From Achatina immaculata (Eukaryota; Mollusca; Gastropoda; Stylommatophora; Achatinidae), in NCBI GenBank assembly GCA_009760885.1, contig CM019692.1, forward strand, positions 56,596,964 to 56,660,963: a DNA stretch of 64,000 nt, in the 5' to 3' direction. A program made the translations under genes and the position numbers. The notes beneath the pieces are model-generated. The model saw only the letters and a program-made list of their open reading frames with translations. It had not been told where the DNA came from and searched no databases. The stretch's first letter is position 1. Every line of letters starts with the position of its first letter. Shown piece after piece: positions 32,691-44,335 of this stretch.

Positions 32691-33034
32691 GAGTATAGCT
32701 TCTGTCCCAGAGAGAAATAGAAAGCCAAGTTAAGAAAAGAAAAACAGAAGTAACCCGAAATAATAGCCTGCATGTCTTTTCTAAACAAACTACAGAGAAT
32801 GAAAACGTCAAGCTGATAAAACGTCATACTTTGAGATGGGGTGGACGTTTCTGAATGAAAGGAGAGACAACTTGCATATTGGCCTTCGCGTATAGACGTA
32901 CGTGCGTTGTAGTTGTTACTGGTTTAACATGCGCTGTAGTTGTACCGGTTTAACCTGCGCTGTAGTACTGGCTTAACGTGTGATGTAGCTGTTCTGGGTT
33001 TATTGGTTGGGGTTATTAAAGAGCCTTGATCAGC

Positions 33035-33108
33035 TCGGCCTACCGAGAGGCCTACAGGAGTGCTGTTAGTGAGGAAAAGTTCCGCAAGGGACATGCAAAT
33101 GAGTGATC
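33035..33108 (+). mobile_element. L-C LINE 3' terminus, very short
   Basis: Only ccgagaggcctacaggagtg through cgcaagggacatgcaaatga of the L-C 3' end. Confidence 0.7.
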
Positions 33109-33154
33109 AGTTCTGACCTTTTCTGAGTCTTTCTCTGTTGTTGTTTGTTCACAG

Positions 33155-33665
33155 TTGCTGTTATTACAGCGCGGATAGACGAAGTCCGACCACTGAACGT
33201 GAAGGAAGGGACAAACAGATAGAATATTGTTATAACAGCGGAGATCGGCGAAGTGCGACCACCGACGTGACTGATGTTATAACAGCGGAGATCGACGAAG
33301 TACGACCACCGACGTGACTGATGTTATAACAGAGGAGATCGACGAAATACGACCACTGGCGTGACTGATGTTATTAACAGAGGAGGTCGACGAAGAATGA
33401 GCACTGACGTGACTGATGTTATTAGCAGAAGAGATCGACGAAGTATGGCCACAGACGCGGAGGAAGGGACTAGGATACAGACCGATGTTATAAAAGCGGA
33501 GATCAACGAAGTACGGCCACTGACGTGACTGACGTTATAACAGCGGAGATCGTCGAAGTACGGCCACAGATTCGGAGGAAGGGACTAGGATATGGACCGA
33601 TGTTATCACAGTAGGACATGGACCGATGTTATCACAGCGCAGGTCGACGAAGTACGGCCACTGAC
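33155..33665. repeat. minisatellite, 47-bp unit with longer variants
   Basis: Units share ttataacagcggagatcgac followed by gaagtacgaccac and a gacgtgactgat linker; the core spacing 33276 to 33323 is 47 bp. Later units carry an added cggaggaagggactaggata block, so two unit lengths are mixed. Confidence 0.9.
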
Positions 33666-33820
33666 TTCTCGCGGTGCCCAAAACCGGAGGTGTTCTCAGT
33701 AAACCAGGACTCAATAATCTAGCTCAGACAACGGGCATTAGACTTTTAAAGTTTTATAAGACTTTTGTATCACCATACTTTTAATGGCACTTGTAAAAGG
33801 AATCTGGTTTGTTTAAGAAT

Positions 33821-33827
<7 letters not shown>

Positions 33828-33860
<33 letters not shown>

Positions 33861-34238
33861 CCTTAAGTGCCCAGGGCACATGGGGCTTCCGCAAGGGTTT
33901 TCCATAAATGCCTGCCCTTTGCCTTTTATTCTGCTCTTGCCCAGGTGAGCCATCTATTGCTCAACATCCTCTCTATTGTTCTTCTCCATGTCTCTTTTAC
34001 TCTACCCTTACTTTTCTTCCCCTGTGATGTCCATCTTAGTGATATTTTTGGTAGTGAGTTGTCACACATTCGGAGCACATGTCCCAACCATCGCTATCGT
34101 CTTTCCTCAATAATTGCTGTCAGTGGCTTCATCTGCATTTCTGCTAACAAGATGCTATTTCTTATAGTGTTTGGCCAAAATATTTTTCTAATTCTTCGTA
34201 AACTCTTAGTCTGTAAAGAATTCAACTTGTTTTCTATG
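33828..34238 (-). mobile_element. L-B LINE 3' end, copy 4, with 15-bp TSD
   Basis: (CT)n at 33828-33857 is the 3' GA tail, then the L-B coding tail on the minus strand with several stops. GTTTAAGAATAAAAT occurs at 33813-33827 and 34239-34253. The first few bases may be microhomology with L-B itself. A textbook 5'-truncated insertion. Confidence 0.9.
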
Positions 34239-34255
34239 GTTTAAGAATAAAATAA

Positions 34256-35435
34256 GAAGGGGGAGAAATAAGGAAGACGACAGGAACGGAAAGAAAGGAA
34301 TATGAGAAAAATAAGATTACAACTGCACTGTACCAGATGCGGAAAGTGGAGAGTGAAAAGTTAATAACTTGACTCACAAAATTCACAGATGACTGTCAAA
34401 TTTTGTACCCCCGTCCACGAATCCCAAAGTGATTATAAAAATCGAATTCAGTGATATATAGTTTCTTATAAATATAAAACTCACCCGGGATGAATGTGGG
34501 ACCAAAGAAATAGAAGGCACTCCCATTTGAACATGTACTTAACCTTTTCTCTTCTCTCCCTCTTTTTTGTGTGTGTGTGTGGATCGTGTATTTTGCTGCT
34601 ACTCACTGTCTTTGTTTTTCCCGTCACTTTCCTCTCGTCAGAGATGTGATGAATCATGCTCACCGTTTCCTGTTTGGCAAGCGCTTATACAGGTGCGCAG
34701 TTGCAAATGTTTAATTCATGACCCATATTGCCACTAAAATCTGCTGCTTCATTCCCTTTTACATGCCTTCATCTGCGTGTTATGTACGCAACTTATTTAA
34801 TGATATTAAAAACCACGCAAATGGTAAATGATACTAGAGGAGTACGTCCGACGGGATGACTTGCATATAGCAATAAATATCCTATCACAAACTAAACGTT
34901 GCTGCAATATTTAACCTTGATGAGGTTAATATGACGAAGTGGGTGCAGCCGGGAGCTAAATAGCTCTCCACGATGTATTCTTTATATCGAAGCTACTTCC
35001 AAGTGTCATACTTTATCATGTAATGATTAAGAGATCGGTGTCATACACCTGTGGTTTACTTACTCTGACAGGTCAAATCAGTTTTTGTTTTCTTGTCAGT
35101 ATCTCGCCATTAAAGCTTTCCCTTACAAGTGATGCTCAGCATTTCTTCCTTCTTGTATCACACCTGAAAAGAATCATTTACAACTCTTATTTTACATTCC
35201 TACTACATAAATATGTTGCTGGATTCTGATAAATGGATTGTTGGCGTTCGTGAAAGACAAATCATTTTGGATGCATAAGACCACTTTTACTACCAATTGT
35301 TATAAACAAACAAACAAAAAGAGAGATGAAGCGTTTTGTATATTCATAAATTTGAATTAACTCCTTTCTCAGATGAAACAAAGAGTTAAAATAATTGAAT
35401 ATAACAAAGCATAAAGAGCGCCTGATTTTTTTTAT
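34256..35435. other. no gene seen
   Basis: Intergenic sequence with a (GT)n at 34568-34582. No recognised family. Confidence 0.4.
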
Positions 35436-35439
35436 GTTA

Positions 35440-35822
35440 CCATGTACATCTCCTGCAAACAAAGGGGTGTTCACCCCTGTACATTTCCAGCAAACAAAGG
35501 GGTGTTCACCCCTGTACATTTCCAGCAAACAAAGGGGTGTTCACCCCTGTACATCTCCTGCAAACAAAGGAGTGTACACCCCTGTACATCTCCTGCAAAC
35601 AAACGAGTGTACACCTCTGTACATCTCCTGCAAACAAACGAGTGTACACCTCTGTACATCTCCTGCAAACAAACGAGTGTACACCCCTGTACATCTCCTG
35701 CAAACAAACGAGTGTACACCTCTGTACATCTCCTGCAAACAAACGGGTGTACATCCCTGTACATCTCCTGCAAACAAAAGGGTAGTTTTCCCTGTACATC
35801 TCATGCAAAAAAAAGGGTAGTT
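35440..35822. repeat. minisatellite, 35-bp unit with palindromic core, ~11 copies
   Basis: Unit is gtacatctcctgcaaacaaa plus a core. In the left units the core is AGGGGTGTTCACCCCT, a perfect 7-bp inverted repeat around TT; in the right units it is GAGTGTACACCTC, centred on the palindrome GTGTACAC. The array is open in several frames on both strands, giving 80-140-codon artefacts. Confidence 0.93.
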
Positions 35823-35829
35823 TCGTCTT

Positions 35830-36570
35830 AACTTCAGATTTTTCAGTACATATTTTTCTGTTGTTCTCTTTCCTTCCTAGAGAGAAAATATTGTTGAGAG
35901 CAATTTATGTTGAGAGCAATTTATGTGGTATGTTGAGAGCAATTTATGTTGAGAGCAACTACGTAATCCTAAATGAGGCCTGTCAACTGGATTGGAAGAT
36001 TACGTTGTTAACATTTTTTAAACTTTCTTCATTCGTTAAAAACATGTCAGTGATCTTTCTTAATTTTTTTTAAAACTTATTATATTAGCATCATGCATTT
36101 TTACTTTTTCTACGTAATATAAAAAGAGAAGAGAGACTGTGTGTGTGTGTGTGTGTCTGTGTATGTATACTTATAGAGTGAACGCGTGCATATGCGCATA
36201 ATTTATGCTCGCGTGTGTGTTGGGGAGAGGTCAGATAAAGTTAAGTATACCAAAAATGAAGCTATTTCCTGTTGGCACATCACATATGAATGAAATCTCA
36301 CTATCATCAGGATGCCTTTCATACATTCTTCAAATTTAACTCTACCCATCTTATCTCCTGCTGCTGGAAAACAGAAGTTCAATTTTGTTTCTTTCCTTTT
36401 GAAACAAAGACTAGGTTGGGTTTCTTAGGTAAACATACGCGATTTTAGTGATGAACTGGTTTCTCTGTATGGACAACTGACAGCTGTTGTTGAGTTTTTT
36501 TTTAAATTATCCATTCAGAGCCCCTCAAATACCCATAATCAATTTATTCTTCCAGATGAAAATAGCGCCT
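35830..36570. other. no gene seen
   Basis: A short triplication of gttgagagcaatttatgt lies at 35892-35960, and (GT)n at 36138-36155. Confidence 0.45.
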
Positions 36571-36576
36571 TTGTAA

Positions 36577-37222
36577 TAGTCAGTGTTTCTCTTATAGTCA
36601 GTGTCTTTCTTATAGGCAGTGTCTCTCTTATAGTTAGTGTCTATCTTATACTCAGTGTCTCTCTTATACTCAGTGTTTCACTTATAGTCAGTGTATCTCT
36701 TATAGTCAGTGTCTCTCTTGTAGGCAGTGTATCTCTTATAGTCAGTGTCTTTCTTATAGTCAGTGAACATTTTATAGTCAATGCCTTTCTTATAGTCAGT
36801 GTCTATCTCATAGTCTGTATTTTTTTATAATCAGTGTCTCTCTTATACTCAGTGTATATTTTATAGTCAGTGTCACTCTTATAGTCAATGTCTGTCTTAT
36901 AGTCAGTGTCTTTTTATAGTCAGTGTCTTCCGTATAGTCAGTGTCTCTCTTACAGCTATTGTCTCTATTATAGTCAGTGTCTTTCTTATAATCTGTGTAC
37001 ATTGTATAGTCAATGCCTTTCTTATAGTCAGCGTCTCTCTTAAAATCAGTGCATATCTTGTAGTCAGTGTCTTTCTCATAATCAGTGTATATCTTATAGT
37101 CAATGCCTTTCTTACAACCTTATAATCAGTGTATATGTTATAGTCAATATCTTTCTTATAGTCAGTGCCTCTCTTACAGTCAGTGTCTCTCTTATAGTCT
37201 TTCTTATAGTCGGTGTATGTAA
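36577..37222. repeat. minisatellite, 18-bp unit, ~35 copies
   Basis: Unit ttatagtcagtgtctctc with frequent point variants. The minus strand is open for short stretches, reading ETLTIRKTLTI-type repeats of six residues. Confidence 0.93.
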
Positions 37223-37224
37223 TC

Positions 37225-38315
37225 TAGTTTAATAACGGTTCACTATTGCCAGTTCTGTACCTGTAACATTGCCAGGGGCGGATAAGGCGGACCAATGTAA
37301 ATAAAGGTTCTTTTATATCGTTTGGTCTCATACTAACTTTCGCACCTATAGTTTTACCTGTTATTACGTCGAGTTACAGAACATGATCTAGAGAAGGCAT
37401 GTCGTTGATAAGTGTAAGTCTTTGATAAAAACACACTGGGCCACGATCAAGGTAGGTGGTCAATTTTCACAGAGAAACCAATGATGAAAGATCGCAAATG
37501 AAAACATATGAAATTTTTTAAAGTGTTAATTATACATCTCACTCTGTGCCAAATCATCAAGTTATAATCTCCTCTCATTGATTAGTTGAATTTGTTAATG
37601 TTTCATTCAGATCATCATAATGAACCGAACTGATCGTATATTGCATTGTAAGCTGAATATTATCATCGGGCACTTAACAGGCCGAGTGATAAATAACTTG
37701 ATGACTTACCATCTGGTTATGAGTGTTTTTTAAGTTGTAACTTCCAACGCTGAATGGCAGAGTTTGTGAGATAAGTGACAGTTGATATAAATATTTAAGA
37801 ACAGTGCAACCAGTGAGTACTAAGTAAGAGCAACTGTATAAACAGCAACTCATACGCACTGTTTCCTTGTAAAAGTATTAGATAACCTTGTCTGTTTATA
37901 TTAAAAGTACGAGCAGCATAAACGCTATCAACAAAAGAAAAACAGTAGCAGTAATTAGGGCTTTGGGTTCAGTATGCAAAACCTCTTACCTACTCTATCT
38001 TTCTACTATCAACTATAAGTCCAACCCCTTCATAAAAACTACATTTCTACTGACTCCTGATTCCATTAGAAATTTCCTCCAACTCCAAATCCTAAATCCT
38101 AATAGTAATAGTAATAATTGCGAGAATATTAGTAGTAGTATTAAAATTGTGGTAGTAACATAATCAGTAATAGCACCTGTAATAATGATAGTAGTAGAAG
38201 TATTAAAGTAATAAAAGAGACGGGGGGGAGCTAAAGCAGAAGAGTACATGGCGTCGACCGTTGTCAGAAAAGGAAAAAGAAACAAAGAAGCGATAAGCCA
38301 GCTGGAAGTGAAAAG
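37225..38315. other. no gene seen
   Basis: AT-rich; AGT/AAT trinucleotide blocks around 38100-38210. No family recognised. Confidence 0.4.
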
Positions 38316-38319
38316 AAAT

Positions 38320-38630
38320 ATCTCGAAAACGTAGAAATAACACAACTAAGACACTTTGGGCATGTCAAGAGGTATAACACTACGGTGAAGACCCGTCACG
38401 AAGGCAAGATCGAAGGGAAGAGAAGAAGAGGACAACAGTGACATCGATGGATGGACAAACATCAAGAGATGGACAGGAAACAGCTTGACCGAATGCTCTA
38501 CGAAGACAGGAAACAGAGCAGACAGGAGATTCACTGCAGCCAATCTTTCGTGGGGAGACGGCACGAGATGATGATGATGATGATGGTGATGATGATGGTG
38601 ATGATGATGATGATGATGATGATGATTAGC
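38320..38630 (+). mobile_element. L-L LINE 3' end with (GATG)n tail
   Basis: The decayed + strand reads LRHFGHVKRYNTTVKT, KIEGKRRRGQ, HRWMDKHQEMD and LYEDRKQSR..IHCSQS, i.e. a LINE ORF2 tail with G-H-V-x-R and K-R-R-R-G motifs. It is followed by GATGAT repeats at 38568-38626. A minus-strand relative lies at 41843. Confidence 0.75.
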
Positions 38631-38924
38631 AGCAGCAGCAGCAGCAAAGTAATGATAGAGATATAAGTAGCAGGCGACGTAGTAGGAGCAGAAATAATCA
38701 CTGCAAAACAAAACAAAATACAGAACACATTTAAAAAAAACCAGTTTAACAGAATGAAACATGCCTGTTAAAAGGCAGCGGTAGAGAATCGTTAATCATG
38801 CTTTGAAAAGAGGTCATCCTCCACGCGTTCGATATCGAAAGATCTCCTCAGCGCACCGAGACATAAATTCAGTCGTGAACGTGATTGGTTTGGCGAGCGG
38901 AATATATATTTGTATACATATACA

Positions 38925-38992
38925 TATAGTTCTAAGTGCCCTGTGCACTGGAACTCTCTCTATACATCTATAAGTGTCCTGTGACTAAAATT
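38925..38992. repeat. minisatellite, ~45-bp unit, left part of an interrupted array
   Basis: Units with agtgccctgtgcactgga and actctctctata. The same unit continues at 39957-40215, on the other side of an L-A insertion. Confidence 0.8.
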
Positions 38993-39005
38993 CTCTCTCT
39001 CTCTC

Positions 39006-39007
39006 TC

Positions 39008-39042
<35 letters not shown>
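39006..39042. repeat. (AT)n microsatellite
   Basis: About 17 AT repeats directly before the 5' break of the L-A copy. Confidence 0.9.
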
Positions 39043-39044
<2 letters not shown>

Positions 39045-39949
39045 TCTTCGAGTTTGTGCAGTCAAGACAGAACAAGTGATGAGCGAATGGTTCCAGATTG
39101 AAACAGGTGTGAAACAGGGATGTATACTGTCTCCGTTGCTTTTGGAATTACAATAGACTTCATAATGAAAAAAATGTTGCACAGGTAACACAGGTATTGA
39201 CTGGGTACATGGGACCCAACTGGAAGATCTTCATTTTACTGATGACATAACTCTTATCAGTAACAATGTGAATTTCATGCAAGAAAAAAACAGATAGCCT
39301 GTCTTCACTGGCTAGAAAATAGGACTTGAAATTAACAAGGACAAAACAAAAAGAATGAAAATTCCCAATAATCAAAATGGAAAAATACACGTAGATATTG
39401 AAGAAGTCAATCAAATTGCACACCTTGGCAGCTACATAGACCAGGATGGTGACACCAGAAAAGAAGTTAGTGTTAGAATTGCAAAAGCAGCATCGATCTT
39501 GACGAATCTTGAGAACATATGGAATTCAAAAGTTATAAACACAAAAACCTAGTTAAGATTATTCAATTCAAATGTAATATCCACCTTCATTTATGCATGT
39601 GAAAGCTGGAAAACAACTAAAGAAACAGACAAGAAATTCAACTCTTTTGAAAACAAATGCCTAAGGAAAATGCTCGGCATCAGGTGGAACGAATTCAAGA
39701 ACAATGCAGAGATAAGACAGATGACTAAACAACAACCAGTCTCATGGGTGATCAAGAAAAGGAGATGGACACATGTTGGTCACTTGATGAGAAGAAACGA
39801 TCAGAGAATCCCAAAAACAAGCTATCAAGCGGAACACAACAGGCCGAAGAAAAAAGAGGCAGACCGCGTGAAACTCTGAAGAGGACATTGTTAAGAGAGG
39901 CCAAATTAACAGGCATAAAATCCTTTGATGAGGTTGAAAGACTCGTGTA
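39043..39949 (+). mobile_element. L-A RTE-like LINE, copy 5, inserted in a minisatellite
   Basis: About 900 bp from the RT palm to the ORF2 tail: SEWFQIETGVKQGC, then a F-T-D-D version of the catalytic F-A-D-D box (LEDLHFTDDITLIS), then NIWNSKVINTK and the W-x-G-H tail (RRWTHVGHLMRR). Frame changes between segments make it non-functional. It ends within VERLV and lacks the family's true 3' end, so both ends look broken. Sequence on both sides belongs to one minisatellite. Confidence 0.85.
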
Positions 39950-39956
39950 CTCAAAC

Positions 39957-40215
39957 ATTCTCTCTCTATAGTCTTAAGTCCCCTGTGTACTGAAACTCTG
40001 TCTATAGATCTATAAGTGCCCTGTTTACCGACACTCTCTCTATATTTCTATAAGTCCCCTGTGTACTGAAACTCTGTCTATAGATCTATAAGTGCCCTGT
40101 TTACCGACACTCTCTCTATAGTTCTGTAAGTCCCCTGTGTACCGAAACTCTCTCTACATATATAAGTGCCCTATATACATAGACTCTCTATAGTTCTACA
40201 CATGCTTGTATACAG
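39957..40215. repeat. minisatellite, ~45-bp unit in a 90-bp higher-order pattern, right part
   Basis: Alternating units of aagtcccctgtgtactgaaa and aagtgccctgtttaccgaca, each followed by ctctctatag-like linkers. Confidence 0.88.
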
Positions 40216-40219
40216 AGAC

Positions 40220-41250
40220 TATCTTTTAGTTCATTTTATGAAATTGAAATATAAAACTGGAGATAATTGATAACGACCTCGTCTTTATTTTCCAAACCAG
40301 AAGCAGTGGGGATGGTAGCAGAACAAAGTATTAAAGTCGTTTTTGTGGGGTGCTCAAATGGCAGCAATTAAAAGGCGTATATTAATCATACTAACGCAAT
40401 ATGTTGCTTTACTTTGAATCTCTGAAGTTTCTGTCTGTAAGCTTTCTCTGACTTTCTCTGAAGTGCTCTGATGTGCTCCGAATTAGTTACACACTGATTT
40501 CAGATTTTCAGATTCATCTCAGGTTCTTTTAACCCTTGTGTTGGCACATAATAGTATACAAATGGCCAAGCAAGTCCGGCGTGACGAGTCGATATGAAGT
40601 TTATTAAATGGATTTGGTGGTAATGACAATGGCGACAAAACAAGATGGTGACCGCCATTCAGGCGTCTCTCTCAAGCGGTGTACATTCCAACATTAGCTT
40701 CAACGAAACATATTCTGTAGAATTTCATCCACATTTCCCATTCCCGGACGGCACAAGGACTTCACATCCACTCTGGTCCAGATCCAGACACACACACTGA
40801 AATCAAACTTCATCTGAAATCACATAATCTCAGGCCAGAACGTTCGCTCCAAGCAAGTTTCAAGTCCCGTCAATTCTTACTGCAGAGCACTGAATTCTTC
40901 TCTGATTTATCTGCTTACAGAACGCGTCTTGATTTAGGGAGAGAAAAGGGCGCATATTATCTGTCTCGCCATGGGCGCCAAAGCCACTTGGTGAAAATGT
41001 GAAAACCCTCCCACACCCACCCGTCCTTCCTCTCCTTTTCAGCGTCACCGAAGCATTAGCTCAAAATCACTAGTCTCTGTCCATGACTCAAACTGACCAC
41101 TCAGCCGAATATCTAATCTTTTCCTCTTCTTTGTCAGGTATTTCTTTTTAGATAGACTGGTTTTGACTTTCTAATCCAGTGTCACTTCTCTCAGAGTAAA
41201 GCTTATCATTTGGAAGGCAAATATGTAGTGAAATGTTTTTTTAAAAAAGG
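40220..41250. other. no gene seen
   Basis: Mixed-composition sequence without recognised families. The open frame 40860-41048 is not repeated and not recognisable. Confidence 0.4.
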
Positions 41251-41254
41251 TAAA

Positions 41255-41498
41255 GATAGTCTCATAGCAAATGCCGTAGGGGATGAAGCGTTAGATACCT
41301 CATTATGCAGAGCCATCAGGGTATGAGGTAGGGTGGCCAGTTCCTTTCCTCACTGTCTTTCCTTCCCAGATTTTCTCTAGTACTCATTTTACGAGACTGG
41401 GTCGACCTCGGGGCCGTTTTGGTCGAAAAAAAAAATCCCGCTCAGTATGGGATTCGAAGCCTCGGCCATTCGGTTGCTAGACGAGTGCTCTACATTTA
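41255..41498 (-). mobile_element. S-I tRNA-headed SINE, copy 1
   Basis: Minus-strand head with B-box-like cttcgaatccc, body with gggtcgacctcggggcc and cagattttctctagtactca (+ strand words), and 3' end aggtaaagatagtctcatag at 41251-41275. Closely related to 54578-54832. The A-box part is degraded (gagtgctctacattt). Confidence 0.8.
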
Positions 41499-41561
41499 GA
41501 TTCATCAAAAGTTTATGTATTTAGATTTATACAATTTTTGTAGCCGTCAGAATGAAGCTTT

Positions 41562-41579
41562 GGGGGGGGGGGGGGGGAG
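41562..41579. repeat. poly-G run
   Basis: About 17 consecutive G. Confidence 0.9.
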
Positions 41580-41842
41580 GGAATGAGGAGCAACCTGTAG
41601 TTCTGCCAGATGAGTACCATCGAGTGGTGGATACTAGAGCAACTTCTAGATGTGTAAAAGTAAGCTGTGAATATATGAAGGTACAGCAACAGACTCAAAC
41701 AGGTACACCCTTTGTCCTGCGAGTCAGTGTCGTTGACATGGGCTAGAGAAGAAAACTACACAAAAACCGAACGGACAACAAGGGAAGCCACCCCAGTATT
41801 CTCATCCCCTTTTCAAAAACGTGCATAGAAAGCTGCAAATAT

Positions 41843-42300
41843 TATTTTTTAATCATCATCATCATCTCCTGGCGTCTCCCCACGGAAGGTTTGCCGTATT
41901 AAATCTCCACCCTGCTGTTTCTTGTCTTCGTAGAGCACTTGGAAAGACAGGCTCTTTTCATTCTCTTGATGTTGTCCACCCATCGATGTCACTGTCCTCC
42001 TCTTTCTCCCTTCCCTTCGATCGTGCTCTCTAGTAGGGGTCTTCAGTATTTCAATACAGATTATCTCTCTTGTTATGTCCAAAGTGTCTTACTTATCTTG
42101 TGTTTTATGAGTTTAAATATTTCTCTTTTCACGTCTACCTGGTTTGCACTTCTTTATTTGTTTTCTTTTCTGTCCATAAGATACACCCTGTTCTTCTATA
42201 AATCCACATTTCAAAGCCCTAGATTTTCTTTTCCGTTGTCTTATTCAATTTCCAGGCTTCTGAACCGAAAAAGGAACACTGAGTATATATAACACTCTAC
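41843..42300 (-). mobile_element. L-L LINE 3' end, copy 2
   Basis: The minus strand carries the GATG tail (CATC repeats at 41854-41866) and then the decayed tail RRRTVTSMGGQHQENE, SFQVLYEDKKQQ and related words seen in the 38320 copy (RRRGQQ, DKHQEMD, LYEDRKQS). It extends further 5' than that copy, to about 42300. Confidence 0.65.
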
Positions 42301-42536
42301 GATGCGTTTTCTCAGTTTCTGTGATATTTCTTTTGATGTAAGGATTTTCCTATTTCTGCTGAGGGTGTTTTGTTTTGTTTTTTTTGCCATTCTTACTCGT
42401 CTGTTAATTTCCATTTCACATTTTCCATCCTCATTTTTAAAAAATAACGGCTAAAAAAAAAAACGTTTAAAAATTAACATCTGTGTGTAACAAAACAGTA
42501 AAATAATGCAGTAACTAAATCGAACCCTAAACTAGA

Positions 42537-42869
42537 TCATCGGTAGATAAAAAAAATGCCTCTAAAAGAGTTAATTATTCCTTTTACAGACACCACATGC
42601 TGGAGCATAGATTTTCTTTGCGTGCATCGAAAAATCAAAGAATCTTTGATTGACTTTCGTGCTTTTCTAAACTGCGTTCCAGCTTGTCCTGCTATCGAAC
42701 TCCAATTTGCATCTGTCTGCGCAAGTTCTTTTTTCTTCGTTATTTCTTTTTTCTCTCCTTCAACAATCATGTTCATAGCAGCGTCAGCGATCTTCATTTC
42801 CCCCACGCACAATACCCAGAGTAACATTATAACAAATATCAAACGGATCAGGACCACATGGGAGATCAA
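42537..42869 (-). CDS. possible small secreted protein, unrecognised
   Basis: A 110-codon minus-strand frame begins MISHVVLIRLIFVIMLLWVL, a hydrophobic stretch of signal-peptide length ending before CVGEMKIADA. A charged, Lys/Glu-rich middle (EGEKKEITKKKE) and a Lys/Arg-rich end follow. It is not tandem-repetitive and not LINE-like. However, a similar-sized open frame exists on the opposite strand (42556-42927), no splice signals or promoter are evident, and length alone is compatible with chance. Function unknown. Confidence 0.2.
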   Translation of the reverse strand: MISHVVLIRLIFVIMLLWVLCVGEMKIADAAMNMIVEGEKKEITKKKELAQTDANWSSIAGQAGTQFRKARKSIKDSLIFRCTQRKSMLQHVVSVKGIINSFRGIFFIYR

Positions 42870-42929
42870 CTTGTCAACCCCGCGTGCTGGAAAGACGAGA
42901 AACTGTCGATGTGAATTCGTGCCTTAGAA

Positions 42930-44050
42930 TACGGATTGCCGCTGCATTTTGTGAATTCTCTAACAACCATCTTGTTGTTGGCCATGTCTTACAGGAGTTA
43001 CACATCCAGCCAGTTTTTATAGTTATCGACATTTACTTGACTTTAATTTTTTTTTTTAACCGTGAAAAAAGGATGGGAAAAGTAATTAATCAATGGAGTA
43101 AGTTTCATTCTGTATACCAAGTTACAACTACAGTTATACTCTTAACTTCATGATTATGCGTCGTAAATATACTGTTGACATGCACAACATCACAATAACC
43201 AACAGAAGATGGCCACTATAGAAACAAAATTTACTACAAACTCAAATATTAGCAATAAATCGCGTTGGTCAGTGCAACAACAAAATATACTCACATTTTT
43301 CAGTGCAACAACAAAATATACTCACCCTGGCCAGTGAAACAACAAAATATACTACAAACTCACATGATAGCACTAGCTCACGTTGGTCAGTATAACATAA
43401 AACACAACAATTACCAATCAGACATAACGCCATTATCACATAAATAGGCATCAGCTTAAATATAGCACATTACACAAATACTTAATACAAAGCTGGTCAT
43501 ATCAAGTGTGTCGTATCAGTAGCTCACTCCCAGTCCCATACAATAACTATGCGTGTCACGAAGATTGATTAGAAAAGTTAGAATTAATGAATAAAAATGC
43601 TAATTTTATAATGGGGTTTATAAATTGTTTGGATACGATAGTGGAGGGAGAGTTGGTAATTGAACTATGTCTAGTGTTCTCTTTATTGATCATTTGTATT
43701 CATTTATTTATTTAAGCTTTTATCACAAAGAAAAAAAAAAGAAGTTAAACCTCTCACAAACCTTCCGCTTCGAGTATAAATACACCAAACAGAAAGGATG
43801 TTTTGCTTGAAGTGGTAAAATTGACAAAAGCAAGAGATCACTAAAATTTAGCCTCAGAAGAACGGTTACTTAAAAGTATAATGAATTATAATGTCTTATA
43901 AAGAAAATAATACGGTAAAATATAAAATACGGAAAAAAATCTTTATACTTTATTCTCTATAAAGAGTGATCCAGATAAACTTTCAAAGAGCAAACCAGAG
44001 AGACTGTACTAAAACGTTGATCATCACAAACAGAAAAAAATAAATTTTAA
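42930..44050. other. no gene seen; short tandem units at 43255-43350
   Basis: A unit with cagtgcaacaacaaaatata and ctcac recurs three times at 43271-43345 with different linkers. The rest is AT-rich and unremarkable. Confidence 0.5.
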
Positions 44051-44051
44051 A

Positions 44052-44080
44052 AAGAGAGAGTAAAGAGAATATATATATAT

Positions 44081-44117
<37 letters not shown>

Positions 44118-44121
44118 TAAA

Positions 44122-44157
<36 letters not shown>

Positions 44158-44276
44158 TAAAGAGAAATATATATATATATAGAGAGAGAGAGTAAAGAGA
44201 ATATATATAGAGAGAGAGGAGTAAAGAGAATATATATAGAGAGAGAGGGAGTAAAGAGAATATATATATATATAGT
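44052..44276. repeat. composite (AT)n/(GA)n microsatellite
   Basis: Blocks of (TA)n, (GA)n and agtaaagagaa alternate about seven times, with shrinking unit length to the right. Confidence 0.92.
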
Positions 44277-44335
44277 TCAATAACTACAAGCGTAAATAAT
44301 CCACAACAGGTAGGTGCCGATATTATGTCATGAGG

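Noticed and set aside
35395..35831. Overlapping 80-140-codon repeat frames
   Set aside because: By-products of the 35-bp minisatellite, open on both strands.
42556..42927. 123-codon plus-strand frame opposite the signal-peptide-like frame
   Set aside because: Overlaps the minus-strand candidate almost completely and shows no recognisable domain; at most one of the two can be meaningful.
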